IMG/VR virus record: IMGVR_UViG_3300030116_005147
Span: 1 to 55,990 of that record
DNA: 55,990 nt
Strand: one strand, 5' to 3'
Source of the DNA: a virus
Part shown: piece after piece, positions 25,321 to 31,762 of the stretch
How positions within the stretch are numbered: the stretch's first letter is position 1
Layout of the letters: every line of letters starts with the position of its first letter
The notes under the pieces: model-generated
The model's input: only the letters and a program-made list of their open reading frames with translations
Databases searched by the model: none
What the model was told of the DNA's origin: nothing
Made by a program: the position numbers and the translations under genes

Positions 25321-25710
25321 ATGTCTTTTAGCACGACGACACTTGCGAACCCTACCGGGTCTAAACTGCACAAGGTAACTCCCGCTTCGGGCAGTGGGTC
25401 TGCCGATGGGCAGGAAGATCAACTGAACTCCGGCGCTACCGACTTAGCCCAGGTCCACATCGACAACACGGCTAACGCATCCGCCACCGCTTTCGTAAAG
25501 CTATGGAACAACACGGCGAGTAACGTAACCGTCGGGACGACTGCACCGAACATGATACTCCCGTGCCCTGGGGGCTCGACTATCACGTACAACTTCCCGC
25601 AGGAAACGTCGTTCGCGAATGGTTGCACGATCGCAGCGGTGACTACCGGAGGAACCGGAGGCACCACGCGAATGACAAACGCCATCACGGTCTACGTCCT
25701 ACAAGGATAG
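25321..25710 (+). CDS. Beta-sandwich virion-type protein, paralogue of 24472 (129 aa)
   Basis: Shares with the 24472 product the order of IDNTANASATAFVKLWN (compare IDNDANAGEINYIKLYD), ITYNFPQETSFANGCTIAAV (compare ITYHIPQGLTFTNGICLAGV) and a closing VYVL strand. The two are clear relatives separated by two basic genes. Likely a decoration or fibre-associated domain. Confidence 0.65.
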   Translation: MSFSTTTLANPTGSKLHKVTPASGSGSADGQEDQLNSGATDLAQVHIDNTANASATAFVKLWNNTASNVTVGTTAPNMILPCPGGSTITYNFPQETSFANGCTIAAVTTGGTGGTTRMTNAITVYVLQG

Positions 25711-25717
25711 TACCGCT

Positions 25718-25900
25718 ATGGCTGAACAGAAAAGCACAGTCAACAAGGCGGGTAACTACACCGATCCAGGCAAGCGTAAGGAACTGTTCGAAAAGATCAT
25801 GGCAGGCGACAAGGGAGGCAATCCGGGTCAGTGGTCTGCCCGCAAAGCTCAAATGTTAGCCAAGGAATACAAAGCAGCGGGCGGGGGCTACAAAGACTAA
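25718..25900 (+). CDS. DUF5872-like small basic protein (60 aa)
   Basis: The core GGNPGQWSARKAQMLAKEYK followed by AAGGGY is a pattern I recall from small proteins shared by cyanophages and large algal viruses (DUF5872 type). N-terminus NYTDPGKRKELFEKI fits the same family. Its stop overlaps the next start (TAATG). Function of the family is not known to me; a virion or DNA-associated role is likely from charge. Confidence 0.6.
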   Translation: MAEQKSTVNKAGNYTDPGKRKELFEKIMAGDKGGNPGQWSARKAQMLAKEYKAAGGGYKD

Positions 25901-26175
25901 TGGCAATGCAAGAAAGCCAGAGGAGCCTCAAGCGATGGACTGACCAAGAGTGGGGAACTAAGAGCGGCAAGCCATCGACCCAGGGTGCGAAGGCTACCGG
26001 CGAAAGGTACGCTCCCAAGGCAGCCATAAAAGCTATGAGCCCAGGCACATACGCTGCCACCACAGCCAAGAAAAGAAAGGACACAGCAGCGGGCAAGCAA
26101 CACAGCAAGCAACCCAAAGCAGCAGCGGAGGCAGTGAAGCGTTACCGCACTCCCTCCGAAAGAAGGAAGAACTGA
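25900..26175 (+). CDS. DUF5872-neighbour-type basic protein (91 aa)
   Basis: Begins MAMQESQRSLKRWTDQEWGT and continues KSGKPSTQGAKATGERYAP, then RYRTPSERRKN at the end. The SLKxWTxQxW...SGKPS...GERYxP layout matches small proteins that accompany DUF5872-type genes in aquatic phages and large DNA viruses of algae. Strongly basic. Probably virion-packaged. Confidence 0.55.
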   Translation: MAMQESQRSLKRWTDQEWGTKSGKPSTQGAKATGERYAPKAAIKAMSPGTYAATTAKKRKDTAAGKQHSKQPKAAAEAVKRYRTPSERRKN

Positions 26176-26178
26176 ACC

Positions 26179-26445
26179 ATGGCAAAGGCACCAGCCAAAG
26201 GCAAAGCCGTTCGCGTTAAGGTCGGCGGCAAGACACGCAGCGTAGGTCAGGCGGGCAGGACACCGCAGCCAGGAACTTCCAAAGGCGACTCGTACTGTGC
26301 TCGGTCAGCTAAGATCCCTAAGTGCAAGGATCCCCCCTGCGCCAACGACATCTCGCGCAGGAGATGGAAGTGCAGGGGCGACAAGTCCATGAAAGACGCA
26401 GCAGTCAAGAAGTACAAGACGCCGAAACAACGGAGACGTTCTTAG
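26179..26445 (+). CDS. Cys-containing basic protein of aquatic-virus type (88 aa)
   Basis: The central motif GDSYCARSAKI, then CKDPPCAND, then RRRWKCRGDKSM carries four cysteines spaced for a small metal site. The ends are Lys/Arg-rich (AKAPAKGKAVRVKVGGK; KYKTPKQRRRS). It is the third member of the same recurring set of small viral proteins. Its stop codon overlaps, in opposite sense, the stop of the leftward gene at 26442. Confidence 0.55.
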   Translation: MAKAPAKGKAVRVKVGGKTRSVGQAGRTPQPGTSKGDSYCARSAKIPKCKDPPCANDISRRRWKCRGDKSMKDAAVKKYKTPKQRRRS

Positions 26446-26684
26446 CTCTCCCATTGCTCCGCTGCGTCCAGTGCCTGCCGCATTGCCCATGCACTTAGCA
26501 CGTCTTCCTTCTTGTCCGTCACCTCGTACTCGATGTCGCCACCGAGTACCGAAGTCGGAGTCTTGACGAGTCTCTTACATGCCTCGACGAAGGCAGCATC
26601 TACGTCGCCGCCCCACCTGTCCTCAAGGTCTACAACTTCAAGGTCCAGGCGGAAGCGGTATGCTCTGGGTGTGGACGACTTCAT
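26442..26684 (-). CDS. Hypothetical protein (80 aa)
   Basis: Starts as part of an ATGA overlap with the upstream gene and ends in a stop shared with the convergent island gene. The order is a beta hairpin (YRFRLDLEVVDLEDRW), a helix (DVDAAFVEACKRLV), a strand (DIEYEVTDKKED) and a helix ending EQWES. Acidic, cytoplasmic. No family recognised. Confidence 0.55.
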   Translation of the reverse strand: MKSSTPRAYRFRLDLEVVDLEDRWGGDVDAAFVEACKRLVKTPTSVLGGDIEYEVTDKKEDVLSAWAMRQALDAAEQWES

Positions 26685-27052
26685 TCGCTGGGCTCCCAGG
26701 TTCGCTCGACGAGTTCTTCTATCACGTCGAGGTCACGCAACCCACCCTCACCCAGCCGGGCATCTGCCCTACATGTAGTGAGTGTTTGTTTTATTCCGCA
26801 GACCTGCATCCAAGACAAGCGGCTTCTTGTGTTCTTCCACTCTTGCATGTCTCGGGCTGCGATGTGGTAGGAGTAGGGCAGGCTACTGTACCCCACGCGA
26901 TCGAGCACCTGGTCTACGAGCGTCATCCGCTTATCTGTTTCTTCTAAGGATACTGTTCGCTGGTCTTGCTCTGTGTACAGGGCGTTCTCTGCCAGGGCAC
27001 ATATCCATTTCACGACTGCTGCGGGCAGTTCCACGGTCTTTACTTTACTCAC
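26681..27052 (-). CDS. Hypothetical helical protein (123 aa)
   Basis: A GTG at 27052 is the likely start. It sits where ATG stands in other copies of the GGAGGTGAGTG junction cassette; GTG 27055 would add one residue. The product is mostly helical with scattered Trp and Cys (VKWICALAENALYTEQDQ). ATGA-type coupling to the next gene. No family recognised. Confidence 0.5.
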   Translation of the reverse strand: MSKVKTVELPAAVVKWICALAENALYTEQDQRTVSLEETDKRMTLVDQVLDRVGYSSLPYSYHIAARDMQEWKNTRSRLSWMQVCGIKQTLTTCRADARLGEGGLRDLDVIEELVERTWEPSE

Positions 27053-27212
27053 CACTCACCTCCTCGGGCTCGACTACCATGTTCCTGACATCGACATCGA
27101 TACCTTCCATGTCATCGAGCAACTGGTCAGCCATCCATTCGAGCGGGTGTCCTTCAAAGTCCACGTCCGCGACGATGTAACCTTTGATTGTTATTTGGTA
27201 TACACGATTCAT
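27045..27212 (-). CDS. Small acidic protein (55 aa)
   Basis: ATG 27212 is followed by NRVYQITIKGYIVADVDFEG and an acidic second half (DDMEGIDVDVRNMVVEPEE), ending VSGE. It has a beta-strand-rich start and no hydrophobic anchor. It overlaps the next gene by eight bases because its copy of the junction cassette has lost the in-cassette TGA. Confidence 0.5.
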   Translation of the reverse strand: MNRVYQITIKGYIVADVDFEGHPLEWMADQLLDDMEGIDVDVRNMVVEPEEVSGE

Positions 27213-27215
27213 GTT

Positions 27216-27731
27216 TCACTTCCTATGTTTTGGTTGTTCATATGTTTCTACTAAGCAGCGGGACTCCCACTTAGGGTGGAAGATGAGCACCGCTGACGGT
27301 GCTGGAGAAGGCCCGCCTTCCTTCTCTCCTTGTCTAAACTTTAGCCTGCCTTTGATGAGCAGGATGCGGCTGGCTTTCATGGCGTAGTCATGCCACCACC
27401 GGGTGTCCGTCCGGGCAAATACCAAGACGACCACGTACCTACCCCCATCTAGCAGAGATTGTTCGTAGGCTTTCTGTACCCACTTGCCCACGTCCCTACC
27501 GTAGGGAGGGTTCAGCCAGATGTCGGAACCCGGCCATCGTTCCATAGCCAGGGCATCCTCTCCCAGGTCCGAGCCGGGGCCGAGGTGTCGGATACACAGG
27601 GACGATTCCTTAGTCGCCGCCGCATCCAGGTTGAACAGGAACGTCTCGTTCAGTTCATCGAACAGCCAGTGCGGTGTCTGCCAGCACATATCCTTGGACG
27701 AGAACAGCCCGTCCTGTTTCCAGTTACTCAT
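27216..27731 (-). CDS. Dam-like DNA N6-adenine methyltransferase (171 aa)
   Basis: The catalytic motif NPPYGR lies at about 74-79, preceded by a Trp-led strand (GSDIWL). FNLDAAAT at 33-40 is the usual SAM-side motif of phage N-6-adenine methyltransferases, and residues 105-150 have the family's LVFARTDTRWWHDY and LIKGRLKF strands. Length fits the Dam (PF05869-type) family. ATG 27731 lies in a GGAGGTGAGTGATGA junction. GATC is the expected target of the family. Probable role: protecting phage DNA or marking origin or control sites. Confidence 0.85.
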   Translation of the reverse strand: MSNWKQDGLFSSKDMCWQTPHWLFDELNETFLFNLDAAATKESSLCIRHLGPGSDLGEDALAMERWPGSDIWLNPPYGRDVGKWVQKAYEQSLLDGGRYVVVLVFARTDTRWWHDYAMKASRILLIKGRLKFRQGEKEGGPSPAPSAVLIFHPKWESRCLVETYEQPKHRK

Positions 27732-28411
27732 CACTCACCTCCTTTGACTTTGGCGATTGCTTCGCGCAGGTCACACCGGGCGCGTTGACGAAGCTCTCGA
27801 CGCACTGCTTTCTCGCTCCGCAAAACCGTCTCTTCCAGCGTGATGTGGATGTTGTGAAACGGTCCCACCTTCGTCACCTTGTGGACATGCTCATCGCTTC
27901 GCACAAGGTCCAGAAACTCATCGAGCTTGTAGTGCTTGCGCTTGAGAGTGCCGTCGGGCTGCGGTATCGAATCCTTGATTGGTCGGCGGTTCGCAGTATT
28001 TGGGTTGGGGGGCCAGTCGTCCAAGAGCATGTAGGAGATGACCTCGGCGGGAGGAGTGGCGGAAGTCCACGTTCCTCGGCCTCGCTTCCATCGACAGAGG
28101 AGCGCTCCCCCAATGCTGTTGCGAAACTGGAGGACATAGCGGGCCTTGCGCTTGTAGTTGGCCTTCACCAAGTATTCGCCAAGGGGATCTTCTCCTGTCT
28201 TGGCGACGTAGGCTTGGTAGCGTTTCCAAGCCGCTTCTTGCTTTTCAAAAGAGGGAACGTCCGACTCGTCTACTGGGTCTCTGTCACCGTCACTGACGTA
28301 ATCTACCCAGTAGTTTCCTTCTTCATCCGTCCAGTAGTTGGACTTGTGCCAGCCCATCGAACAGTCTCTATCGTCGCACTGCCAGGGAATCTCTACCATG
28401 ATATAGTCCAT
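27731..28411 (-). CDS. Hypothetical protein, acidic N-terminus (226 aa)
   Basis: ATG 28411 is the junction-cassette start. The N-terminal 60 residues hold paired acidic and aromatic groups and a Cys-His cluster (IPWQCDDRDCSMGWHKSNYW). The middle has a basic patch (NYKRKARYVLQFRN). C-terminal 50 residues are helical and end KGGE through the cassette. No family recognised. Operon partner of the methyltransferase. Confidence 0.55.
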   Translation of the reverse strand: MDYIMVEIPWQCDDRDCSMGWHKSNYWTDEEGNYWVDYVSDGDRDPVDESDVPSFEKQEAAWKRYQAYVAKTGEDPLGEYLVKANYKRKARYVLQFRNSIGGALLCRWKRGRGTWTSATPPAEVISYMLLDDWPPNPNTANRRPIKDSIPQPDGTLKRKHYKLDEFLDLVRSDEHVHKVTKVGPFHNIHITLEETVLRSEKAVRRELRQRARCDLREAIAKVKGGE

Positions 28412-28806
28412 CACTCACCTCCCATGGCCCAGACTGCTGGGCGCTCCTTACCTTCAACCGTTTTCGACCCCATCACAGCCAAGTCAGACGTTCTTACGGG
28501 CTCTCCCGTCTTTCGGTCCGTGAAATGGTTGTGCTTGAACGGGTTATACGTGACGTGCTTTGGTTCGTCGTCAACGTAGAAACGAAGTTCTTCGTCGCAG
28601 AAATCTTTTAGAACGCCACGGGCAAAGGCGTGTACGTTCTTCTTGCCTTCGCGGAGTACTCGCTCACGACCACCCTGCTGGACCACCCAGGTCACGCCCT
28701 CCATCTCCAGGTAGGCGCGGTGGGGTCGGTCGGCAATGAGCTTGCCGTGCGCGTGGCGGATACTCCAGCATTTCTTGTGTAGGTTCCAGTAAACTTCAAC
28801 TCTCAT
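28411..28806 (-). CDS. Hypothetical protein (131 aa), plasmid/phage 'EVYWNLHKKCWSIR' type
   Basis: The N-terminus MRVEVYWNLHKKCWSIRHAH and the middle HAFARGVLKDF, then VTYNPFKHNHFTDRKTGEPV, form a pattern I recall from small phage and plasmid proteins of unknown function. Contains conserved-looking His and Tyr residues. Starts and ends in GGAGGTGAGTGATGA cassettes and ends GGE. Confidence 0.6.
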   Translation of the reverse strand: MRVEVYWNLHKKCWSIRHAHGKLIADRPHRAYLEMEGVTWVVQQGGRERVLREGKKNVHAFARGVLKDFCDEELRFYVDDEPKHVTYNPFKHNHFTDRKTGEPVRTSDLAVMGSKTVEGKERPAVWAMGGE

Positions 28807-28820
28807 CACTCACCTCCTTG

Positions 28821-28860
28821 AAAGTAAAAGACCCCATGCCTCACCATGAGACACGGGGTC
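28821..28860 (-). terminator. Intrinsic terminator after DUF932 gene
   Basis: On the minus strand a 14-position stem (GACCCCGTGTCTCA with TGAGGCATGGGGTC) around a TGG loop is followed by TTTTACTTT. It lies directly downstream of the DUF932 stop and upstream of the next ribosome binding site. Strongest terminator seen in the window. Confidence 0.8.
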
Positions 28861-28879
28861 ATCTCTGCTATCTGTCTAC

Positions 28880-30061
28880 CTATGCGTGGACGAGGATACG
28901 TCCGTTGTCTGCCGCTGCCAGACCTCGCTGCATCATGCGTGCTGCTGCCCGTTCGATGTTCGCCTGTTCGAACATGTCGAACTCTTGGGCGATGAGCGTG
29001 GTGGCATCGATGACGGTGGCGAGGGTATCACCGGGCGCGTTCCACTCATGCCCGATAGCAGCAGTAGCCTTATTGATCTGCTCCTTGGTGAGCTTCTCCT
29101 TCTTCAACTCGCGAGTCATGAAGGCGAAGGCATCATCGATGGCGACATCGAGTGCTTCGTTGTAAAGCTTCACCACTCCGCGTGCCTTGGTCTGGAGGTT
29201 CTCGACAGCGGAGGCCACACCATCCGAGATGCGCTGGGTGTTGCCCGAGTGAATCCACCGGAAGCTATCCTTCTCACTGAAGGTCTGCATCCCGTTGGTG
29301 CAGATGAGCTTCCAGATGGCTGCGGTCAGGATGGTACTGCGCCGACCCGCCTCACTATTGTACGCCTCGATGATGGGCATGGGCTTGTTCAGTTCGAAGG
29401 CACCCACGTCCTCGGTGCAGAACCGTAGCCGCATCAGGGTATCGGTGACCTTGAACTCCAGCACGGGCATGTTCGCCAGTTCGGGTGCGTTATTGAGCAG
29501 GTCATCCACGAACCGCAGGTTGTCGTACTCGGCGAAGGTCTGACTGTGCTGGCTGCGGAGCATCCGACGCACGGTGCCATCGGCATCACGGGTACGGACT
29601 GAGCGCAGCTTCACGGGTTTATCGTTGCGCTGGCTGAACAGTGCCCATGAAAAGGTGGACAGCTTCTCTCCGTTCTCGCCCAGTTCTGCCTGCTCCAGCA
29701 GTCCGTTACCGAACCGACTGGGCAGGATGGTCCTGCTCAACTGGTCGTAGGCGTTCTTGTGGACGAGCATCACCTCGGGGTCGAGCCCATCCCGCGTGAG
29801 GAACTGCGCCGTGACCCGTCCGTTTCGGAAGTCCATGTGCAACTGGTCAGGGGAGCGGTCGAAGGACACGGGTTCCTGCGCTTCGCTCTGCCGACGGAGC
29901 AGGTCACGCACCTCCTCCAGGTGCAGGGTCGATAGCTTACCGGGCCGCGCTCCTTTGTTGAACATGGTGCGGTTCTCGATCAGGCGTGGTCCCTCCCCTA
30001 TCGTGGCGGTGCCAGCGGTGAAGGTGGCGGGAGCGGTGGGGTTTTGTACGATCTGGTTCAT
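28880..30061 (-). CDS. DUF932-family protein (393 aa)
   Basis: The length and the spread of conserved segments (TMFNKGARPGKLSTLHLEEV, then RFVDDLLNNAPEL, then NAYDQLSRTILPS, then AAIWKLICTNGM) match the DUF932 / phage-plasmid-like family I know from many phages and plasmids. Its biochemical role is unknown. ATG 30061 overlaps the preceding stop, with AAGGAG. It is followed by a strong terminator, and its GC content is higher than that of its neighbours by eye. Confidence 0.8.
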   Translation of the reverse strand: MNQIVQNPTAPATFTAGTATIGEGPRLIENRTMFNKGARPGKLSTLHLEEVRDLLRRQSEAQEPVSFDRSPDQLHMDFRNGRVTAQFLTRDGLDPEVMLVHKNAYDQLSRTILPSRFGNGLLEQAELGENGEKLSTFSWALFSQRNDKPVKLRSVRTRDADGTVRRMLRSQHSQTFAEYDNLRFVDDLLNNAPELANMPVLEFKVTDTLMRLRFCTEDVGAFELNKPMPIIEAYNSEAGRRSTILTAAIWKLICTNGMQTFSEKDSFRWIHSGNTQRISDGVASAVENLQTKARGVVKLYNEALDVAIDDAFAFMTRELKKEKLTKEQINKATAAIGHEWNAPGDTLATVIDATTLIAQEFDMFEQANIERAAARMMQRGLAAADNGRILVHA

Positions 30062-30204
30062 GAGTTCTCCTTGACCTGCACTCGGCAGGCGTTCTTGTTT
30101 TGTTGTTTCTTCTTGTCGGGCATGGCACCCGCTCTCCTATTGTGGGCGTGAACTGCCAACCAGTTACGCCCCGTGTTCTTCTTACTGTTCTTGTCCTTCT
30201 TCAT
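30058..30204 (-). CDS. Small basic phage protein (48 aa)
   Basis: ATG 30204 follows GGGGGAGAC. The pattern NWLAVHAHNRRAG, then DKKKQQNKN, is a small basic type I recall from many phages (NWxAxHAH). ATGA overlap with the DUF932 gene. A longer start at 30279 is less likely because it would run through the upstream gene. Confidence 0.6.
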   Translation of the reverse strand: MKKDKNSKKNTGRNWLAVHAHNRRAGAMPDKKKQQNKNACRVQVKENS

Positions 30205-30331
30205 GTCTCCCCCTTCTGAGGCGGGCGCGTAGGTCAGCGATGATAGCAGACATGCCCTCCGCATCCCTTCGCAGTTCATGGATGGCAGACGCTTGCGCTG
30301 CCAGTAGTTCTCGTAGTTCTTGTTCGTTCAT
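30182..30331 (-). CDS. Small helical protein (49 aa)
   Basis: Encodes MNEQELRELLAAQASAIHEL and continues as one amphipathic helix ending LRRGRHEEGQEQ. The stop falls inside the next gene in another frame (23-base overlap). AGAACC upstream of the start. Probably a coiled-coil peptide; no family. Confidence 0.55.
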   Translation of the reverse strand: MNEQELRELLAAQASAIHELRRDAEGMSAIIADLRARLRRGRHEEGQEQ

Positions 30332-30432
30332 TGGTTCTCCCATCGGTTTGTCCAGGTTAGTTGTTTGCCCGTGTGTCCTGGGTAGTACGCCAGAAACAGA
30401 GCGGTAGCGGTGGATAGTACTACGAATGTCAT
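30328..30432 (-). CDS. Tiny membrane protein (34 aa)
   Basis: MTFVVLSTATALFLAYYPGH is a single membrane segment, then TGKQLTWTNRWENQ. ATG 30432 lies in an ATGA overlap and has GGAGGTGACC upstream. Could be a host-membrane acting early protein. Confidence 0.55.
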   Translation of the reverse strand: MTFVVLSTATALFLAYYPGHTGKQLTWTNRWENQ

Positions 30433-30587
30433 CGGGTCACCTCCCAGATGACAGCGGTGAAGCAGCATGCCATGTAGGCGCAGCACAGTACCAGGAACGT
30501 GGGCCAGTGCAGCCACGCTACCAGGAAGGGAACAGCCAGGCAGGCGACAGCCCACAGGTAATAGACGGGTGAGTGTAGGTAGTTCAT
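30429..30587 (-). CDS. Tiny two-span membrane protein (52 aa)
   Basis: Starts MNYLHSPVYYLWAVACLAVP and has a second span (FLVLCCAYMACCFTAVIW). ATG 30587 overlaps the preceding stop with AAGGAGAAACCCG. Cys- and Trp-rich. No family. Confidence 0.55.
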   Translation of the reverse strand: MNYLHSPVYYLWAVACLAVPFLVAWLHWPTFLVLCCAYMACCFTAVIWEVTR

Positions 30588-30862
30588 CGGGTTTCTCCTT
30601 TCTTGTTTCGGGTTACGAATCGGTACATGTTGATCACGGCTGCGATCGGGGGCTGGACTCCGGTGTCCCACTCGGTAGCTTTGCGGGCTGCGCGGATGGC
30701 ATCACCCAGGGTCAGGTTGTCGTTCACTGCTGCGTTCACAGCGAGCATCAGGTCCCAGATCATCTTCCCGTCGTCGCCCCCCTCCAGGCAGAGCATGTTG
30801 TCCCGCACGATCACGGGCGGGAACTCAGGCATCACGGGTATCGTGTTCTTAGCTATCGTCAT
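30584..30862 (-). CDS. Hypothetical protein (92 aa)
   Basis: ATG 30862 follows GGGAGGTGGGCG and is preferred over upstream starts that would overlap the zinc-ribbon gene. A beta segment (PPVIVRDNMLCLEGG) is followed by helices (IWDLMLAVNAAVNDNLTLGD). No membrane segment. Translationally coupled on both sides. Confidence 0.5.
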   Translation of the reverse strand: MTIAKNTIPVMPEFPPVIVRDNMLCLEGGDDGKMIWDLMLAVNAAVNDNLTLGDAIRAARKATEWDTGVQPPIAAVINMYRFVTRNKKGETR

Positions 30863-31065
30863 CGCCCACCTCCCTTCGCGATGGGGGTGGTGCTTCCACC
30901 GCACTGGGGGCAGCGATGCTCTCCAAACGGCACAACTCGTACCTCACTGCTGTCTCCCACCCACCCGCAGCGGGTCTTCCCAGTACCGGTTCGGCTGCCG
31001 TAGCATCGGACGGTCACCCCCGAGAGAACTCGCCTCTGCTCTCTAAGTTGTTGTTGCTTACTCAT
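30859..31065 (-). CDS. Putative zinc-ribbon protein (68 aa)
   Basis: VRCYGSRTGTGKTRCGWVGD at about 18-37 and HRCPQCGGST at about 50-59 give two cysteine pairs of a zinc ribbon. Starts in a GGAGGTGAGTGATGA junction and ends KGGGR via a variant cassette. TGKT is not in a P-loop context. Function unknown. Confidence 0.55.
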   Translation of the reverse strand: MSKQQQLREQRRVLSGVTVRCYGSRTGTGKTRCGWVGDSSEVRVVPFGEHRCPQCGGSTTPIAKGGGR

Positions 31066-31259
31066 CACTCACCTCCTCGGCAGTGGCACTCGTCGTCCTC
31101 GCACTCGTCGTCCTCGCACTCGTCGTCGTCCTCCATCCAGTCGTAGTGATCGTAGCCGGGGCCATCGTCCACGGCATGGAAGCGGGCGTGCTCCTCGGCT
31201 TCGGCGACGGTGGTGCTCCAAGTATCTCGGGGGTGGTAGAATGTTCCGGGTTTAGGCAT
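31065..31259 (-). CDS. Small acidic Cys-repeat protein (64 aa)
   Basis: First 40 residues are mixed (YHPRDTWSTTVAEAEEHARF). Then three tandem DDECE-type units (DDDECEDDECEDDECHC) come from a 15-base DNA repeat. Ends RGGE through the junction cassette. The repeat could bind divalent metal, but low complexity alone explains it too. Confidence 0.55.
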   Translation of the reverse strand: MPKPGTFYHPRDTWSTTVAEAEEHARFHAVDDGPGYDHYDWMEDDDECEDDECEDDECHCRGGE

Positions 31260-31269
31260 GGTTCAGTCC

Positions 31270-31347
31270 TCAGTTCAGGGGGATCAGGGCATAGGTAAGC
31301 AGGGCTACCAGCAGGATCGCAGTAGCCATCAGGTCATCACGGGTCAT
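31270..31347 (-). CDS. Tiny membrane peptide (25 aa)
   Basis: MTRDDLMATAILLVALLTYA and LIPLN; one hydrophobic span. GAGGAACC precedes the ATG. It lies between two clear genes and is in the same orientation and style as the other tiny membrane genes. Coding status is less certain because of size. Confidence 0.4.
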   Translation of the reverse strand: MTRDDLMATAILLVALLTYALIPLN

Positions 31348-31410
31348 TGGTTCCTCGTTTCATGTGTAGCCAGAACCACCGGGCACCATGCTCGGTAGCT
31401 CAGGGAACAC

Positions 31411-31428
31411 CCCCGACCGTAGCCGGGG
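31411..31428 (-). other. UNCG-loop hairpin between small genes
   Basis: CCCCGGC-TACG-GTCGGGG on the minus strand forms a 7-bp stem closed by a C(UACG)G tetraloop, known to be unusually stable in RNA. No T-run follows, so it may stabilise or process mRNA rather than terminate. Confidence 0.5.
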
Positions 31429-31435
31429 AGGGGTT

Positions 31436-31762
31436 CTACTTGGGCGTCCAGCCAGCGTCAATCCGTCGCTTGAATGCGAACATCGCAGTGACCGCGTCCC
31501 GGTACGGGCGCTTCACTCCTGCCACGGGCGGGCTGTCCCGGTATCCTGTCCGGTCACCGAGCCGTGTCCATGTGGGGTGTGGTCCTATAACCCCCGGTCC
31601 CGGTTGGACGGCTGCGTCCGACGGGACATAGGAGAGGCACCACGCGACCTGCGGCTGCGGGTCCAGGCGCCGCACTATCACGGACCCGAGCACTATCACC
31701 CCGTCACCCGCTGGGATCGTTCCGCCGTATCTGATGTGCCGCTGTAGCTGGTCAAGGGTCAT
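31436..31762 (-). CDS. Hypothetical protein (108 aa)
   Basis: ATG 31762 follows GGAGGTAGCAGC and overlaps the preceding stop. Beta-rich first half (GGTIPAGDGVIVLGSVIVRR), then Pro/Gly-rich, then a basic end (KRRIDAGWTPK). No family recognised. Confidence 0.5.
   Translation of the reverse strand: MTLDQLQRHIRYGGTIPAGDGVIVLGSVIVRRLDPQPQVAWCLSYVPSDAAVQPGPGVIGPHPTWTRLGDRTGYRDSPPVAGVKRPYRDAVTAMFAFKRRIDAGWTPK

Noticed and set aside
30859-31065. TGKT in the small zinc-ribbon protein as a P-loop
   Set aside because: No preceding strand or Gly pattern and the protein is only 68 residues.
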